Origin: Forficula auricularia
Taxonomy: Eukaryota > Arthropoda > Insecta > Dermaptera > Forficulidae
Direction of reading: 5' to 3'
NCBI GenBank assembly: GCA_024734495.1
Contig: JALMQS010000267.1
Span: forward strand, 186,001 to 250,000
Length of the DNA: 64,000 bases
Shown here: positions 43,691 to 54,300 of the stretch, in pieces
How the letters are laid out: every line of letters begins with the position of its first letter
Position numbering within the stretch: position 1 is the first letter of the stretch
The notes under the pieces: generated by a model
What the model was told of the DNA's origin: nothing
Seen by the model: the letters and a program-made list of their open reading frames with translations, nothing else
Databases searched by the model: none
Made by a program: the position numbers and the translations under genes

Positions 43691-46600
43691 GTGAGTGTTT
43701 ATATTACTCATTTACAAAGAACACTCGGCTAGTAAAGTATTGAATTTATTCGAATTTCACTTCTTTCCCAAACAATAAAATTAAGTACTAAAGAATCAAA
43801 GCGCACAGTGTGCGCAGGCCAAGTTCGAGCATTAGCTTGGCCGTACACACTGTACACTTAATTGAAAAGTTTTTGTTTTGCCGAGAGTAGCAGAGTTGTT
43901 GATTCACAAAGAGAAACAAAGAGGTTGTCCTCTGCTTGATGCAAATGAGCATATACACATATATATCAAGATGATATATCTGTATATATATTATTTATTT
44001 GTTTGAGACTATAGTTTCGAAGACTTGGTCTTCATCATCAATTATAAATGTTTTTCATGGAGTCAATATCATATGGATATTGAAAACTTGGTGTTCCTTC
44101 GTCACCGCTGGACTAACCTAGTTCCTAGCCTTCCAGCGGTGACGAAGGAACACCAAGTTTTCAATATCCATATGATATTGACTCCATGAAAAACATTTAT
44201 AATTGAAGAAAGACTGATGATGAAGACCAAGTCTTCGAAACTATAGTCTCAAACAAATAAATAATATATATACAGATATATCATCTTGATATATATGTGT
44301 ATATGTTTATTTGCATCAAGCAGAGGACAACCTCTTTGTTTCTCTTTGTGACACTGTACACTATTTACACGAACCATTTCGAGCCAATTCCGACCCCCCT
44401 GCAGCTTGGAATCCATTTGAGATAGAGAGCTGAAATTATACCCATGTAATTATGTAATTCATCTTGAGGAGAATGCCAAATCTCAATAATATAGCTTAAA
44501 TAGATTCTGAGATATGGATCTGAGAATATAGCTAATTTTGGCACTCACTCACCACTCAATGACAGGTCATCAAAACCCGAGGGGTGAACCGCGACCTAAA
44601 ATCGTGTACACCTACTTCCACTTCTACTTCATTTACAAGTAGAAGACAATAGATTATCTAAGTAATTCCAAAGACCGTGTACACCTAATTCCAATCGCGG
44701 TTCACCCCTCGTCAAAACTTGTAAGGTACATCCGAGGGGTGAACCGCGATTGGAATTAGGTGTACACGGTCTTTGGAATTACTTTGGAATTCATTAGATA
44801 ATCTATTGTCTTCTACTTGTAAATGAAAGTAGAAGTGGAAGTAGGTGTACACGATTTTAGGTCGCGGTTCACCCCTCGGGTACTTCCAATCATCATGAAA
44901 TTTCGCCTGATAGTAGAGTTTGGGACACAAACAAAGGAAGAATTCCAAAAATCCAAACTTTCTATCTTTCAACCCCTTCAAAATGGGGAGGAGGGTCAAA
45001 AATTAAAATTCTAGCCCGTTGGACCAAACTCAACCAAATTTTGTATATCTATGGTACATATACTGTGGACACCCAGAAGGCTAGAAATAAAAAAAACTAA
45101 CTACCAAAAATGGCGGAGGGAGGGGGGGGGGGGCAAAAATGAAAATGCTAGCCCTTTGGCCAAATTCAACCAAATTTTGTATACATAATCTGTAGACTAG
45201 GGGGAGTGGGCCCAGAGGAAGTGGTTCAGAGGGTAGGCGTCCCTGGGGGTTGGACAGATGATCGTTGGGGTGGAGGGGCGTGCGTCCAGGGGGGTTGAGG
45301 AGAAGGTCGGTGGAGTCCAGGGGTGAGATGGGGGGCAGGAGTGGTGCTCGAGGGGGGTTGGGAAGAGGGTCGGTGGGATGGTGGGGTCCTTGGTAGCAAA
45401 AGAGGGCCACCAAAGGTTCGGAACGAGACGCTCCCCGCCAGGGGTTAGGTTCAGAGGCGGCGTTAGGCGTGGGCGACGTGGGCCACTACCTACGGCCTCG
45501 CGCAGCGCAACGTAAAAGTTAAAAATTTATTCATTATAAAACGATAAATATATTGACATACCAAATTTGTTTTCTTTAGGCTAGCAACAGCAACATTTTG
45601 TAACCACCTGGATCCCGGACGAAAAGTTTATTGTTTTTTTTTGTTCACCTTTGTTAAAAAAAAAGAAATTTCCCAAAACCCCCCACACAAATTTTTTTCT
45701 TTGTAAAATTGCGCCACCATGGAAGGGGGGGCTCGCAAAATTTACCTCGCCCATATACAATTTTGGCCTTGCGCCGCCACTGGCTAGGTGTTGCCCGGAG
45801 CAAAGCGACGAGCGACAGCTAGTTTTAATATATAATAATATTTATATATTTAATTAATAATAATAAATCCGAAAAAATTTAACTAATAAAATTTTTATTG
45901 TCACACCTGGCTGTGAATAATTACTTTAATTAAGAAAATACAACAAATAAATTAAAGTTACCCCCGAAGATAAGATCCTGACAAACTGACTGAATTGTCG
46001 CCTCGAAAACCCTCTAACCCGTGATTTTAGTCGAAATCGTACCAACCGTTATTTATATATACAGGGCGGTGACTTGGCCGACGCAGCATAGCAAGCGATT
46101 ACAATGTTAATTTTTGAATGTGCATTTATTTGCTCCCCTAATTATTTTAGAGTTAAAGTTCTTATAGGTTTTTTGTAGAGAAAAAAATACTGAATCCGAA
46201 TATATTTTTGTTTTCAAATTTTGAAATTTCAGAACCGTAATAATCAACATTATAAATAATTGTATTTTTACAAAATCACTGAGGCCATCGAATTATTAAA
46301 ACAAATAAACTGCAACGGATCGTTGCTAAACTTTATCCAAATTCATTTGAAATATTAATATGTTTGTTCCTTTATTATTAATCAGATATCACTTGCAATT
46401 TGTAGTTCATGTTGACATTAATTCAAAAATAATTCTCATTTAATAGTCGAGGAATAATAAGTGGGTCAAAATTCAATTATATGATTCTACCCAGACAAGA
46501 GTTTCTAAATTTTAAGATAAATACATGTAAAAAATAATACCTACATATTTTTTTCAGCGTTTATATGATATAGTTTTGAAACGATATGAAATTGAAGAAT

Positions 46601-47347
46601 TTGCACAAGAAATGGGCGAGCCACATTATTTCGGCCTCGATATGGACGAAAATGGAATGCGATTATTTAAAGTGAATTTAACCCTTAAAAAGGATATCGT
46701 CGAAAACGACTGGGAGTGTGAATTTGCAATATTCAAATTGAATATCGAATCTTTTTGATTAAAAAAAAAAATAAAATTGTTTTTTTTTTGTTTTTTAGTG
46801 TGAAGTTTTGAGCTGGGATAAAAAGAATAATGACTGGAAACGGGGCAGTGTCAATTATGCCCGGGACGAGTGCTGCACTATTATCAAAAACGAGAAATTG
46901 GTACTTGGAAAGATGTTCGAGGACTTTGGACTCCCACAGCGATGCCCGATTCCGGCGGTACGTTTTTTATTTATTATATTAGGTTCGCCCGCCCTGGCCG
47001 GTACTACATATAGTAGATATATTTATCAGCAATAGTTATATTTTCAATCATAAGTTTCCTAGTACCTGGAAGTACCGAGCGATGCTCGCTAACTTCTTCC
47101 TTCAGTTAAAAGTTTTATTTTAATATTATTTTTAATTTAAAATTCTGATAAAAAGGTCGATTTTTATTTGAGAGCCGTTTTCAAATTAAAAAAAATACAA
47201 ATACTATATATATAATGTATTCGACCACTGTACCCCCCACCTCCACCCTGATCGACCCCCGGATCCCCCACCACTGCCCCCACCTTCTGCACCCCCCACA
47301 TCCACCCCCGCTCCGCATCAAGATTGCTTTCTCATCCTCAAAACTTG

Positions 47348-47391
<44 letters not shown>

Positions 47392-49816
47392 GGAAGACCG
47401 AGCTTCGTTCGTGTTTAGTTATTGCTTATTTGAACAGCCAATTATTTTGTTTTGATTCAACCACATGATTCATTTTTATTCATCCAATCAAAATCCAATA
47501 AAACCTATCAAAATGTGTTATTTTTCCAGAAAATTGAGACCTGCTTATCCGAAAAATATTTTGAAATAAATTCTTGATTATTTTTTATTCTAGTAAATAA
47601 ATAAGGTTCTTTATAAAAACAATTATAATACGTTTGTTAATAATTCTAACGTTTAATCACAATAGTTCTTCAAGGCCTTTGAGAACAATTGAACCCAACC
47701 CATTGTCTGTCTGGGTACAATAGTAAAATGGAAACCTTTTTTAAAACCCTAAGAATGGAATTTTTCTACCTGAGAATAATTAATTCGATTACGAAAAAAC
47801 CCATAAAAAACAATTTTTTCCAAGATGAGACCGTGACAGATCGAATTGTCACCCCAAAAACCCCCTAGCCCGTGAATTTCATCAAAATCGGTAGAGCCGT
47901 TTTCAAAATAGAACCAAGATACAAATATATATATATATATATATACATATATACAATTTTCGCTCGTTTAATAAGAGTAGATATTTGATTCAATCGCGAA
48001 TCGAAAGGCGATGATTTTTGTCAAATATTAAGTGAAAATAATATCCGAATTTATATATTTCTAACTTGAAATAGTGAAGTTAATTTTCTCATTAATATAT
48101 CAAAGAATAATTTACACATTAACGAGAATTGTTAGCTAATTATAGCTAAATGGATCATATCTTTTTCATTCTCTCTTGGTCCAGACTTAAGACTCAGTAG
48201 ACTCCAATAGCTTAGACTAGCCGTAGTCTCGCGATATATATCTTGTTTAAAAAGCGCGATCAAAATAATTCTCGTTAATGTGTTAACTAATAAGTGAACA
48301 TCGAAAAAATTATATTTATCGAGATAATAATTGTTTTGTCAAAATGTCTGTTAGTCTGTGCGTTACCAAATTTTAGTGGACGAGCTAGCTCAAACACTAC
48401 TGTGAATATCAAAACCAAATTTCACACGTAGTTTTGGTTCATTAAGAGCTGATAAGACTTTGGTGCCATCGACCCAAAATTAAGGGGGTTGGAGGAGGGT
48501 TAAAAAATAAAAATTTAGGCCATTTGAGCAAACTTAACCAAATTTTGTATACAAGTTATGTTCTTCCTCGTGAAAAATCTCTTTTTAAAAAAGAATTGTT
48601 TTTCCACCTAGGAACAACATATTTGTTCAGTGGTAGAGCTGAGTTGAAGGAAATGTCTGGATAGCAAGTTATTTTAATTTAATTTAGTCTTTTTGGAGAC
48701 AAATGGATTGGAGACGATTATTTAGTGGGCACCCAGTAATCTAAAAATGAAAAAACTACCCCCCCTACATAATTATAAATAATTTTATTAAATATTGAAT
48801 ATAAGTGAGTGGCCAGTCAAGTGGATGGCCACATCAGAACACGTTAGTTTATTTTAATCTGTATAATTTGAGCTTACAATGAAGACTATTATTACAGACA
48901 GCCAACTGGAGCCTTGAAATCAAGCGTTAACGTTTGATTTTCTTACAATATTTAAAATTTGTATCTGGATACCAGTAGCCAACAGGAGTGTACTTTCCTT
49001 CCCGCCAATTTAATTTTCATCGACTTTTTGTGAACAAAAATTTTGTCAATCTCAAGAATAGGTGAAATGAAAGAAATCAGTAAGCAGAGTATCATTTCAC
49101 GAATCATCGTTTCTTTTCATATGGATTTTTTAAACAATTTTTCCTACTCGAATTTTCAAATAGATGAATGAATATTTTTTTTTTTAATCTGTATAATTTG
49201 AGCTGGCAATGAAGCCAGTATTTAAGGAGCCAATTGAAGCCTTGAAATCAATCTTTAACCATTGATTTTCTTAAAATTTTTAATATTTGGATACCAGAGG
49301 AGTGTACTTTCCTTCCCGCCAATGAAGACAGTATTACATCGAGCTAATTGGAGACTTGAAATCAAGGGTTCAGCATTGATTTTCTTAAAATTTTAAAAAT
49401 TTGTATCCGGAAACCAGGAGCCAACAACAGTGTACTACAAAAATTTTGTCAATCTCAAGAGTAGGTGAAATGAAAAGAATCAATAATCAACATTAGAATT
49501 GAGTTTCATTTCACCAATCATCGTTTCTTTTCATATGGTTTTTTAAACAATTTTTCCTACTCCAGTTTTCGAATAGATCAATGAATATTTTTTTTTACTT
49601 TACCATACAGGGTAATTTGATTTTTTTTTTTATCTCCAGGGTTTCTACCAGACTAACAAGGGCATTTACATTGACTCGAAATATCTTCCGCCCTATGTAC
49701 CTGGCAAAGATTGGCGATTCGAATTGAAAGCGTATTTTGGTAAAACCGATAGAGTTGCTTTAAAAATTGGTATCGATATTGAAATTGATCGATCGAGAAA
49801 AAATAGAATAGGCTAA
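43631..49816 (+). CDS. Secreted DUF1091/MD-2-like protein, copy B, four exons
   Basis: Exons 43631-43690, 46558-46716, 46799-46957 and 49640-49816 would give 184 residues. The signal peptide MNYFIKCFAF, ILFLSHGYSL ends at a GTGAGT donor. The mature protein follows copy A: RLYDIVLKRYEIEEFAQEM, a stretch with NYARDECC, LPQRCPIPA, then GFYQTNKGIYIDS and PGKDWRFELKAYF. Family placement is as for copy A (DUF1091, possible lipid-binding secreted protein). Oddity: after exon 2 the bases are TGTGAA where GT is expected, so the standard join lacks a GT donor; reading through ends after 14 more residues. A second copy of the last exon lies at 52935. The gene may be functional through an alternative junction, or may be decaying. 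Confidence 0.7.
43866..44350. repeat. Two retrozyme-like units joined as a near-perfect inverted repeat
   Basis: Both halves run GCCGAGAGTAGCAGAG-type tail, GAGGTTGTCCTCTGCTTGAT, AT-rich spacer, hammerhead region, and meet at a loop around 44118-44130 (ACCTAGTTCCTAG). The right half has an intact CTGATGA; the left half lacks it. It lies in DUF1091-B intron 1. Confidence 0.75.
44214..44248 (+). ncRNA. Hammerhead ribozyme candidate 3
   Basis: CTGATGA, then a stem II hairpin GAAGAC-CAA-GTCTTC, GAAAC, TATA loop and GTC. Stem II is perfectly paired and all core residues are present. Only GA/TC is obvious for stem I. Stem II differs from that at 12751 by several base changes that keep the pairing. 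Confidence 0.65.
44370..44576 (-). repeat. Helitron-like text (inverse of 5540-5765)
   Basis: CGAGCCAATT, TTTGAGATAGAGAGCTGAAA and 'gatatggatctgagaat' are the reverse of 5560-5765. This copy holds the MITE pair at 44578-44878, and the 5555-5575 copy shows the empty site. Confidence 0.5.
44578..44878. mobile_element. Palindromic MITE dimer, CGAGGGGTGAACCGCG ends
   Basis: Two monomers (44578-44711 and 44733-44878) lie in opposite orientation with a 21-bp spacer. Each has CGAGGGGTGAACCGCG at both ends. The whole pair forms one long hairpin. The frames on both strands (44712-45014) are by-products. Confidence 0.7.
44985..45480. mobile_element. Helitron-like G-rich modules
   Basis: Repeats of CAACCAAATTTTGTATA with G runs, and a Pro-rich minus-strand frame that is low complexity. 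The end near 45400 (GAGGGCCACCAAAGG) is like a degraded Helitron hairpin. No gene. Confidence 0.45.
45480..46040 (+). repeat. Repeat fragments ending in a Helitron-like CTAG
   Basis: GGCGGCGTTAGGCGTGGGCG-type text, later TTGCCCGG..GACAGCTAGTTTT near 45820, a degenerate 3' terminus. After it is 'gaatttgtcgcc..ccctctaacccgtgattttagtcgaaatcg' text also found at 47840-47900. No gene. Confidence 0.4.
46558..46716 (+). CDS. DUF1091-B exon 2, donor displaced
   Basis: Acceptor TTTTTTTCAG. 159 bp ending GACTGGGAG as in copy A, but followed by TGTGAATTT in place of a GT donor. The nearest GTs (46716, 46718) shift the frame unless the next acceptor also moves. Confidence 0.7.
46799..46957 (+). CDS. DUF1091-B exon 3
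   Basis: Acceptor TGTTTTTTAG after an 82-bp intron; donor GTACGT. It encodes CEVLSWDKKNNDWKRGSVNY, then ARDECCTII and LPQRCPIPA, with intact frame. Confidence 0.8.
47349..47388. repeat. (TA)n microsatellite
   Basis: About 20 TA repeats within intron 3 of DUF1091-B, next to a C-rich low-complexity tract. Confidence 0.9.
48114..48283. mobile_element. MITE with ACACATTAACGAGAATT TIRs
   Basis: Exact 17-bp inverted ends, 170-bp body with a TTAGCTAATTATAGCTAA palindrome. It abuts an R1 copy. Confidence 0.65.
48285..48855 (+). mobile_element. Dispersed repeat R1, plus copy
   Basis: From AATAAGTGAACATCGAAAAA through GGACGAGCTAGCTC to CAGAACACGTTAGTTTATT. An extra block at 48560-48715 is not present in other copies. 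Confidence 0.55.
48853..49610 (+). repeat. Tandem duplication in intron 3 of DUF1091-B
   Basis: TTTAATCTGTATAATTTGAG, GCCTTGAAATCAA..TTGATTTTCTTA, GTGTACTTTCCTTCCCGCC and TTTCTTTTCATATGG recur in order in two units, with an extra inner copy of the middle block at 49320. It ends about 40 bp before the last exon. Confidence 0.65.
49640..49816 (+). CDS. DUF1091-B terminal exon, first copy
   Basis: Acceptor TATCTCCAG; 58 codons and TAA at 49814-49816. A downstream AATAAAG at 49864 may serve as polyadenylation signal. Confidence 0.8.
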   Translation, partial: GFYQTNKGIYIDSKYLPPYVPGKDWRFELKAYFGKTDRVALKIGIDIEIDRSRKNRIG

Positions 49817-50054
49817 TAAATAAATATATTCATATTCTATATATGTTATTATATATAATTAAAAATAAAGATATTCTAGCAAATAAGCAATAAATTCAAA
49901 AATATACAATAAAATTGATGATATAAAAAAACACACGACTTTCAATTATTTCCTTTCCTTGAATTATAAATAAACTACATATTACTGTATACCAGACCCA
50001 GTCTAACTTTTAGACATCTTAAAGTTAACTTGCCCGTCTTATGGCATTCTCTTA

Positions 50055-50246
50055 GGGCCAGTTGTATGTCGGTTGTAAATGTTGACAAAGGGTAAAACCT
50101 TAGAATTCACATTGTGCCCGGCGGAATGGCCAATCAGATGACACGCATTTTCATCTGATTGCCATCCCGCCGGGCATAAGGTGAATTCTAATGTTTTATC
50201 CTTTGTCAACATTTAAAGACTTTACAAACCGACATACAACTGGCCC
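50055..50246. mobile_element. Foldback MITE, GGGCCAGTTGTATGTCGG ends
   Basis: GGGCCAGTTGTATGTCGG is inverted at 50229-50246. Nearly the whole element pairs (TGTTGACAAAGG, AGAATTCACATT, GCCCGGCGG). 192 bp, in the gap between the two copies of the last DUF1091-B exon. Confidence 0.75.
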
Positions 50247-50263
50247 TTGGCCCTTAGAGAACT

Positions 50264-50841
50264 TGAAGGGGTTGCGTGAGCTGGAGGCATATTTCGGGGT
50301 GAAATAAATCTCAAGACAAAGCTTCCTTTAATATCTTTATATACAAAGGTTAAGAAAATATATACAAGTTGTTTCGAATCGATACTGGTGCCGATTCGTT
50401 TCTTTGGCATGGGTGAATCTCATTGGTCGTTGCAACTGGGGAAAAAGGGAGGCGTCTCATTCCTCATTGGCTGCCCTGCTACTGGTCTCAGCCAATGACG
50501 AAGATTTGGGGGGGGGGGTTGCTTTTCCCAAAGAGGCTGCTTCTGGTGGTGAGGAGGTCACTGGCCTTCTATTGTTTGGGCTGGTTTGAATGGGACCCTT
50601 TGTGTCTCTGCATGAGGGCAAATGAGTTTCCTGTTAATTGCGTTTGAGAAAGGGAACAATGTCCTTTGAAAGCCTGTGGGTGAAAGGCTTTCTTTATTAT
50701 GGCTTTTGTGCAGGTAGCTATTGTTTGGAGTCTTAATGGATGAGGGAACAATACCATTTGAATGCATTTGTTGTTGTCAGCAGGTAGCGTTACAAATGGG
50801 TCTGTCGTATTTGTTCCAAAGGTCATCGGCCCGTCGCCACA
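50264..50841 (-). mobile_element. LTR, minus orientation, internally deleted
   Basis: On the minus strand it starts TGTGGCGACGGGCCGATGAC and ends CACGCAACCCCTTCA (TG...CA). 578 bp; it lacks about 190 bp containing the TATA region of the plus-strand copy. Confidence 0.7.
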
Positions 50842-51040
50842 AGCTCTTGTTTTAGGAGCAAGATGTCTATAAGAACCCTCAAAGATAATGTTATGTCCGC
50901 CCTCTTCCCATCTTCTAGAATCTAGATCTTCTCCTAGAGCTCTTTTAGATGATCTGTAAGATATTTTCTAGAACTATAAGATATTTTCCAGAGTTTATGC
51001 TCTTACTCTGTGTTCTAATTTTTTCCTAGAGCTCATTAAG

Positions 51041-51500
51041 ATGGTCTCTAAGATGATTTCTAGAACTCTTCCTTCTGTCTTCGATTCAGCAAAAAATCGC
51101 AGGCATCAATTTGGTCCAAAAGTTTCTTTTGCATCAATCGTGTGGCATCCATACATCGAGCTTCTTCTTGAGACCAGCCTTATGCAAATTGTTTCAGACG
51201 GTTTTCTGGTTAATCTTCAGTTCCTGGGCAATGGAATAAGTGCTCGCATGCCGGCCCGACTCGACAATTTCTATGATTTTATCGACTTTTTCGACGATTG
51301 ACCTAACAGGGTGTGTCTCATCTTAGACGTCCATATTACCAGAATGGAATCGTTGGAACCACTGCTTTGCTGTTGCATTCGATACTTTGTTGGGTCCATA
51401 AACAGCACACATTTTTTTGGCCCCCTGCTCCGCTTTTTCCCCTTGGTCCTAGTGGTACTGAAGAATGTATCGAATTTTCTCTTTTTTACTTCCATTTTGG
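51041..51500 (-). pseudogene. Mariner transposase N-terminal fragment
   Basis: Minus strand, in shifting frames: FFSTTRTKGKKRSRGPKKC, then MQQQSSGSNDSILVIWTSKM, VDKIIEIVESGRHAS followed by TYSIAQELKINQKTV and LHKAGLKKKLDVWMPH. The last parts are the second helix-turn-helix of a mariner transposase, ending at the W.PH motif. Catalytic region missing. Confidence 0.65.
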
Positions 51501-51506
51501 AACGCT

Positions 51507-51866
51507 CTTTTTTTTTTTTTTTTTTTAATATTGATGAGAGAAGGAGACACCAGAAGGTGGATCCCCTAAAGGCCTATATGGGCTGGCCCCTCCACCGTGA
51601 AAAGAACAGAGCAGAAGGAAAAGAAGCCGGGATCACGAGCCAATCTCAGAAACTTAGATACAATTCAATATCCAATTTACTAAGGTTTTAGGGGCTTCGA
51701 GCAGTGGTAAATTCTCCGCGCGATAAATTCGGTTAAATTTATCTCCCACTTAATTTTTATTACCAGACCCTATACTTACAGAAAAAATGTCTGGGTATAG
51801 CCGGGAATCGAACCCGAGACCTCCGGGTTGCCAGTCAGTTACTCTGACCATTACACCACGGACGGC
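51507..51866 (-). repeat. tRNA-derived SINE, family S1, with poly(A)
   Basis: Minus strand: CCGTCCGTGGTGTAATGGTC head, GGTCTCGGGTTCGATTCCCG B box, body with 'ctgtaagtatagggtctgg', and a poly(A) tail (T run at 51507-51527). Its 3' body differs from the 24242 copy and matches 58973-59328. Confidence 0.8.
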
Positions 51867-52026
51867 GCTCTATCACACAACTGGCTTCACCAAACACAAA
51901 ACTGTCAAAAAACTTTTTTAAAGCGTTATGTCACCTTTAAATCGCAAAAAAGAATAACAAGATGCTACGTGAGATATGGCTCATTAAAGCCATCTAACGG
52001 AAAAGGCTCAGAACTTTTACTTCACA

Positions 52027-52783
52027 TGTGGCGACGGGCGATGACCTTTGGACAATATCAACAGATGCATTTCTGACGACATGCCAATGGCCTTCGGACA
52101 ACAACAATTGATGCATTCAATAGGGCTATTGTCCCCTCACACATTAAGACACCAAACAATGGCTACCTGCACAAAAGCCATAACAAAGAAAGCCTTTCAC
52201 CCACAGGCCCTCAAAGGACATTGTTCCCTTTCTCAAACGCAATTAACAGGAAGCTCATTTGCCCTCATGCAGAGACACAAAGGGGTCCCATTCAAAGAAG
52301 CCCAAACAATCGACCAACCAAAACAATAGAGGGCCAGTGACCTCCTCACCACTTCAAGCAACCTCCCTGGGAAAAGCAACACGCCCCCAAACCTTCGTCA
52401 TTGGCTGAGACCAGTAGCAGGGCAGCCAATGAGGAATGAGACGCCTCCTTTTTTCCCCAGTTGCAGCGACCAATGAGATTCACCCCTGCCAAAGAAACGC
52501 CCTCTGACGCCCGCGAGGTCCGTATAAAAACGCCAGGCGCGGATCTCCAGATGAGTCATCAGTTATCAGTTACCAGATGAGTTAACCAGTCAAGCAGTGA
52601 AGTCAACAGCCAGAACAGTGCCAGTGATAGAGACATGGTGGAGGCCTCGAACAGGCGCTAGTATCGATTCGAAACCAACTTGTATATATATTCTTAACCT
52701 TTGTAAATAAAGATATTAATGGAAGCTTTGTCTTGAGAATTATTTCACCCCGAAATATGCCTCCAGCTCACGCAACCCCTTCA
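52027..52783 (+). mobile_element. LTR, plus orientation, with TATA and polyadenylation signals
   Basis: TGTGGCGACGGGC at the start, TATAAAAA at 52523, AATAAA at 52706, end CGCAACCCCTTCA. Size and layout fit an insect Gypsy-type solo LTR. It is inverted relative to the LTR at 50264-50841, so the pair is not the two ends of one provirus-like element. The region between holds no gag-pol. Confidence 0.7.
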
Positions 52784-52934
52784 CACCTATTATTTTGCGA
52801 TTCCGGACCACTTGATACGCTAATACGCTTGTCCCTATTACCTCAAGTAATTTGAACTCTTTACCCCACCCTCTATCTTTCCCGACTCCGACTCATAAAT
52901 CACATAAATTTGAATTTTTCTTTTCTATCTCCAG

Positions 52935-53111
52935 GGTTTCTACCAGACTAACAAGGGCATTTACATTGACTCGAAATATCTTCCGCCCTATGTCCATGGC
53001 AAAGATTGGCGATTCGAATTTAAAGCGTATTTTGGTAAAACCGATAGAGTTGCTTTAAAAATTGGTATCGATATTGAAATTGATCGATCGAAAAAAAATA
53101 AAATAGGCTAA
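52935..53111 (+). CDS. DUF1091-B terminal exon, second copy
   Basis: Same TATCTCCAG acceptor, same length and open frame. It differs from the first copy at four residues (P21H, L29F, R53K, R56K). About 350 bp including the 3' flank to AATAAACTACAT is duplicated (49631-49979 and 52926-53293). It could be an alternative last exon or the remnant of a gene duplication. Confidence 0.65.
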   Translation, partial: GFYQTNKGIYIDSKYLPPYVHGKDWRFEFKAYFGKTDRVALKIGIDIEIDRSKKNKIG

Positions 53112-53293
53112 TAAATAAATATAGTCATATTCTATTATATATATCATTAATATACAGTTAAATAAATATATTTTAAAATTCTTGAAAATATGCAATAAAT
53201 TCAAAAATGTATAATAAAATAATAATAAAAAAATATATACAACCACACGACTTTCAATTATTCCTCTTCCTTGAATTAGAAATAAACTACATC

Positions 53294-54300
53294 GCGAGGG
53301 GGTGGGATGAAAAAGGGGCGAGAGGGGGGGGGGCAATGTAATCTTATGTTCAAGGGGAATTGGGCTTTATTTTAATTTTACGTTAATGTTAAACTTATTT
53401 ATTATATGATTTATTACTTTTTTTTATCTGCTTCGCTTTTTTATGGGGTTTGGGCGTGTATCTCAATGGCTGATCCAAGTTCGGCGTCCCTATAATGGAG
53501 AATGAAATGTTTATGTGACGGTGAAGGATGTAAGGATGCGGACTTCCTGGTACTGACTCTAGAAATAGTTATACTGACCACAATTGACAGAGAGAATGAG
53601 ATTTTATTCTTGTGCCGTTACAAATGAGAGAGACGAGATAGAAAGGCGTCTTCTTTTGGTTTCCCAGCTGCCGTGGAGAGGTTTGTGTGTGCGTGTTTGT
53701 GTATGCAGGCTCTACACCACGAACACTGTTGTCGCCGACTTGGTATTTTGATGTAGATGTCCCGATGTGGAAGTACGGCTGGCGGCGGTAAAATATATAT
53801 ATGTCAGGCGCTTGAGGACCAATTTCGAAGGTGTGCTTCTTAGTGCTCAATATATGTGATTATATATATATTTAGCGTTATGCGCTTCTTGCGCCAGTAC
53901 TTTCCCTTAAGAAGGATGTATATCAAAAAATGAAGTCGCCGCCGTTTGTAACGCAGGCCGCCCGATGACGAATGAAAATGTGTGTAGGTAGAATTTGTAG
54001 TTCTCTCTCGCTGATGGTAATAAGGATAATATCTCTCTCCGGTGGCGCTGAATAGAACAATCGTAATAATAATACCTCCTTGTCTCTTGCCTAGAGAAGA
54101 CTTTTGTGTGTGTATATGTATGCTGTCTCAGCGAAGACTAGCCGCTTGTCCTTTGTCTCTCTCTCTGAACTCTGTACTCTGTACTCGGCGGTCGTTCCCC
54201 TGCCATTAGGCTCTTAATAGCTGTCACTGCTGGTCAATCATGCCTACTTTATCAGGAACGACAGGCGAAGGCCCGGGCGTCAGCTAGTTAATTATATATT
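53294..54300. other. Gene-free stretch with possible LTR-like or Helitron-like sequence
   Basis: GC-richer than its surroundings, no coding frame of note on either strand. At 54271-54287 GCCCGGGC-GTCAG-CTAG-T resembles a Helitron 3' end with a degraded hairpin. 54300-54400 is a T/A homopolymer-rich tract. Confidence 0.4.

Noticed and set aside
45081..45413. Pro/Leu-rich 110-codon minus-strand frame
   Set aside because: Low-complexity translation of G-rich modules.
50404..50826. Several overlapping frames on both strands
   Set aside because: They all fall inside an LTR and have no protein-family features; the inverted LTR copy at 52048-52329 gives matching spurious frames.
51780..51866. tRNA-like sequence on the minus strand
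   Set aside because: Same SINE family with poly(A) tail; a second copy lies at 58973-59328.
50264..52783. One complete LTR retrotransposon
   Set aside because: The two LTRs are in opposite orientation and the inner 1.2 kb is a mariner fragment and a SINE, with no gag-pol.
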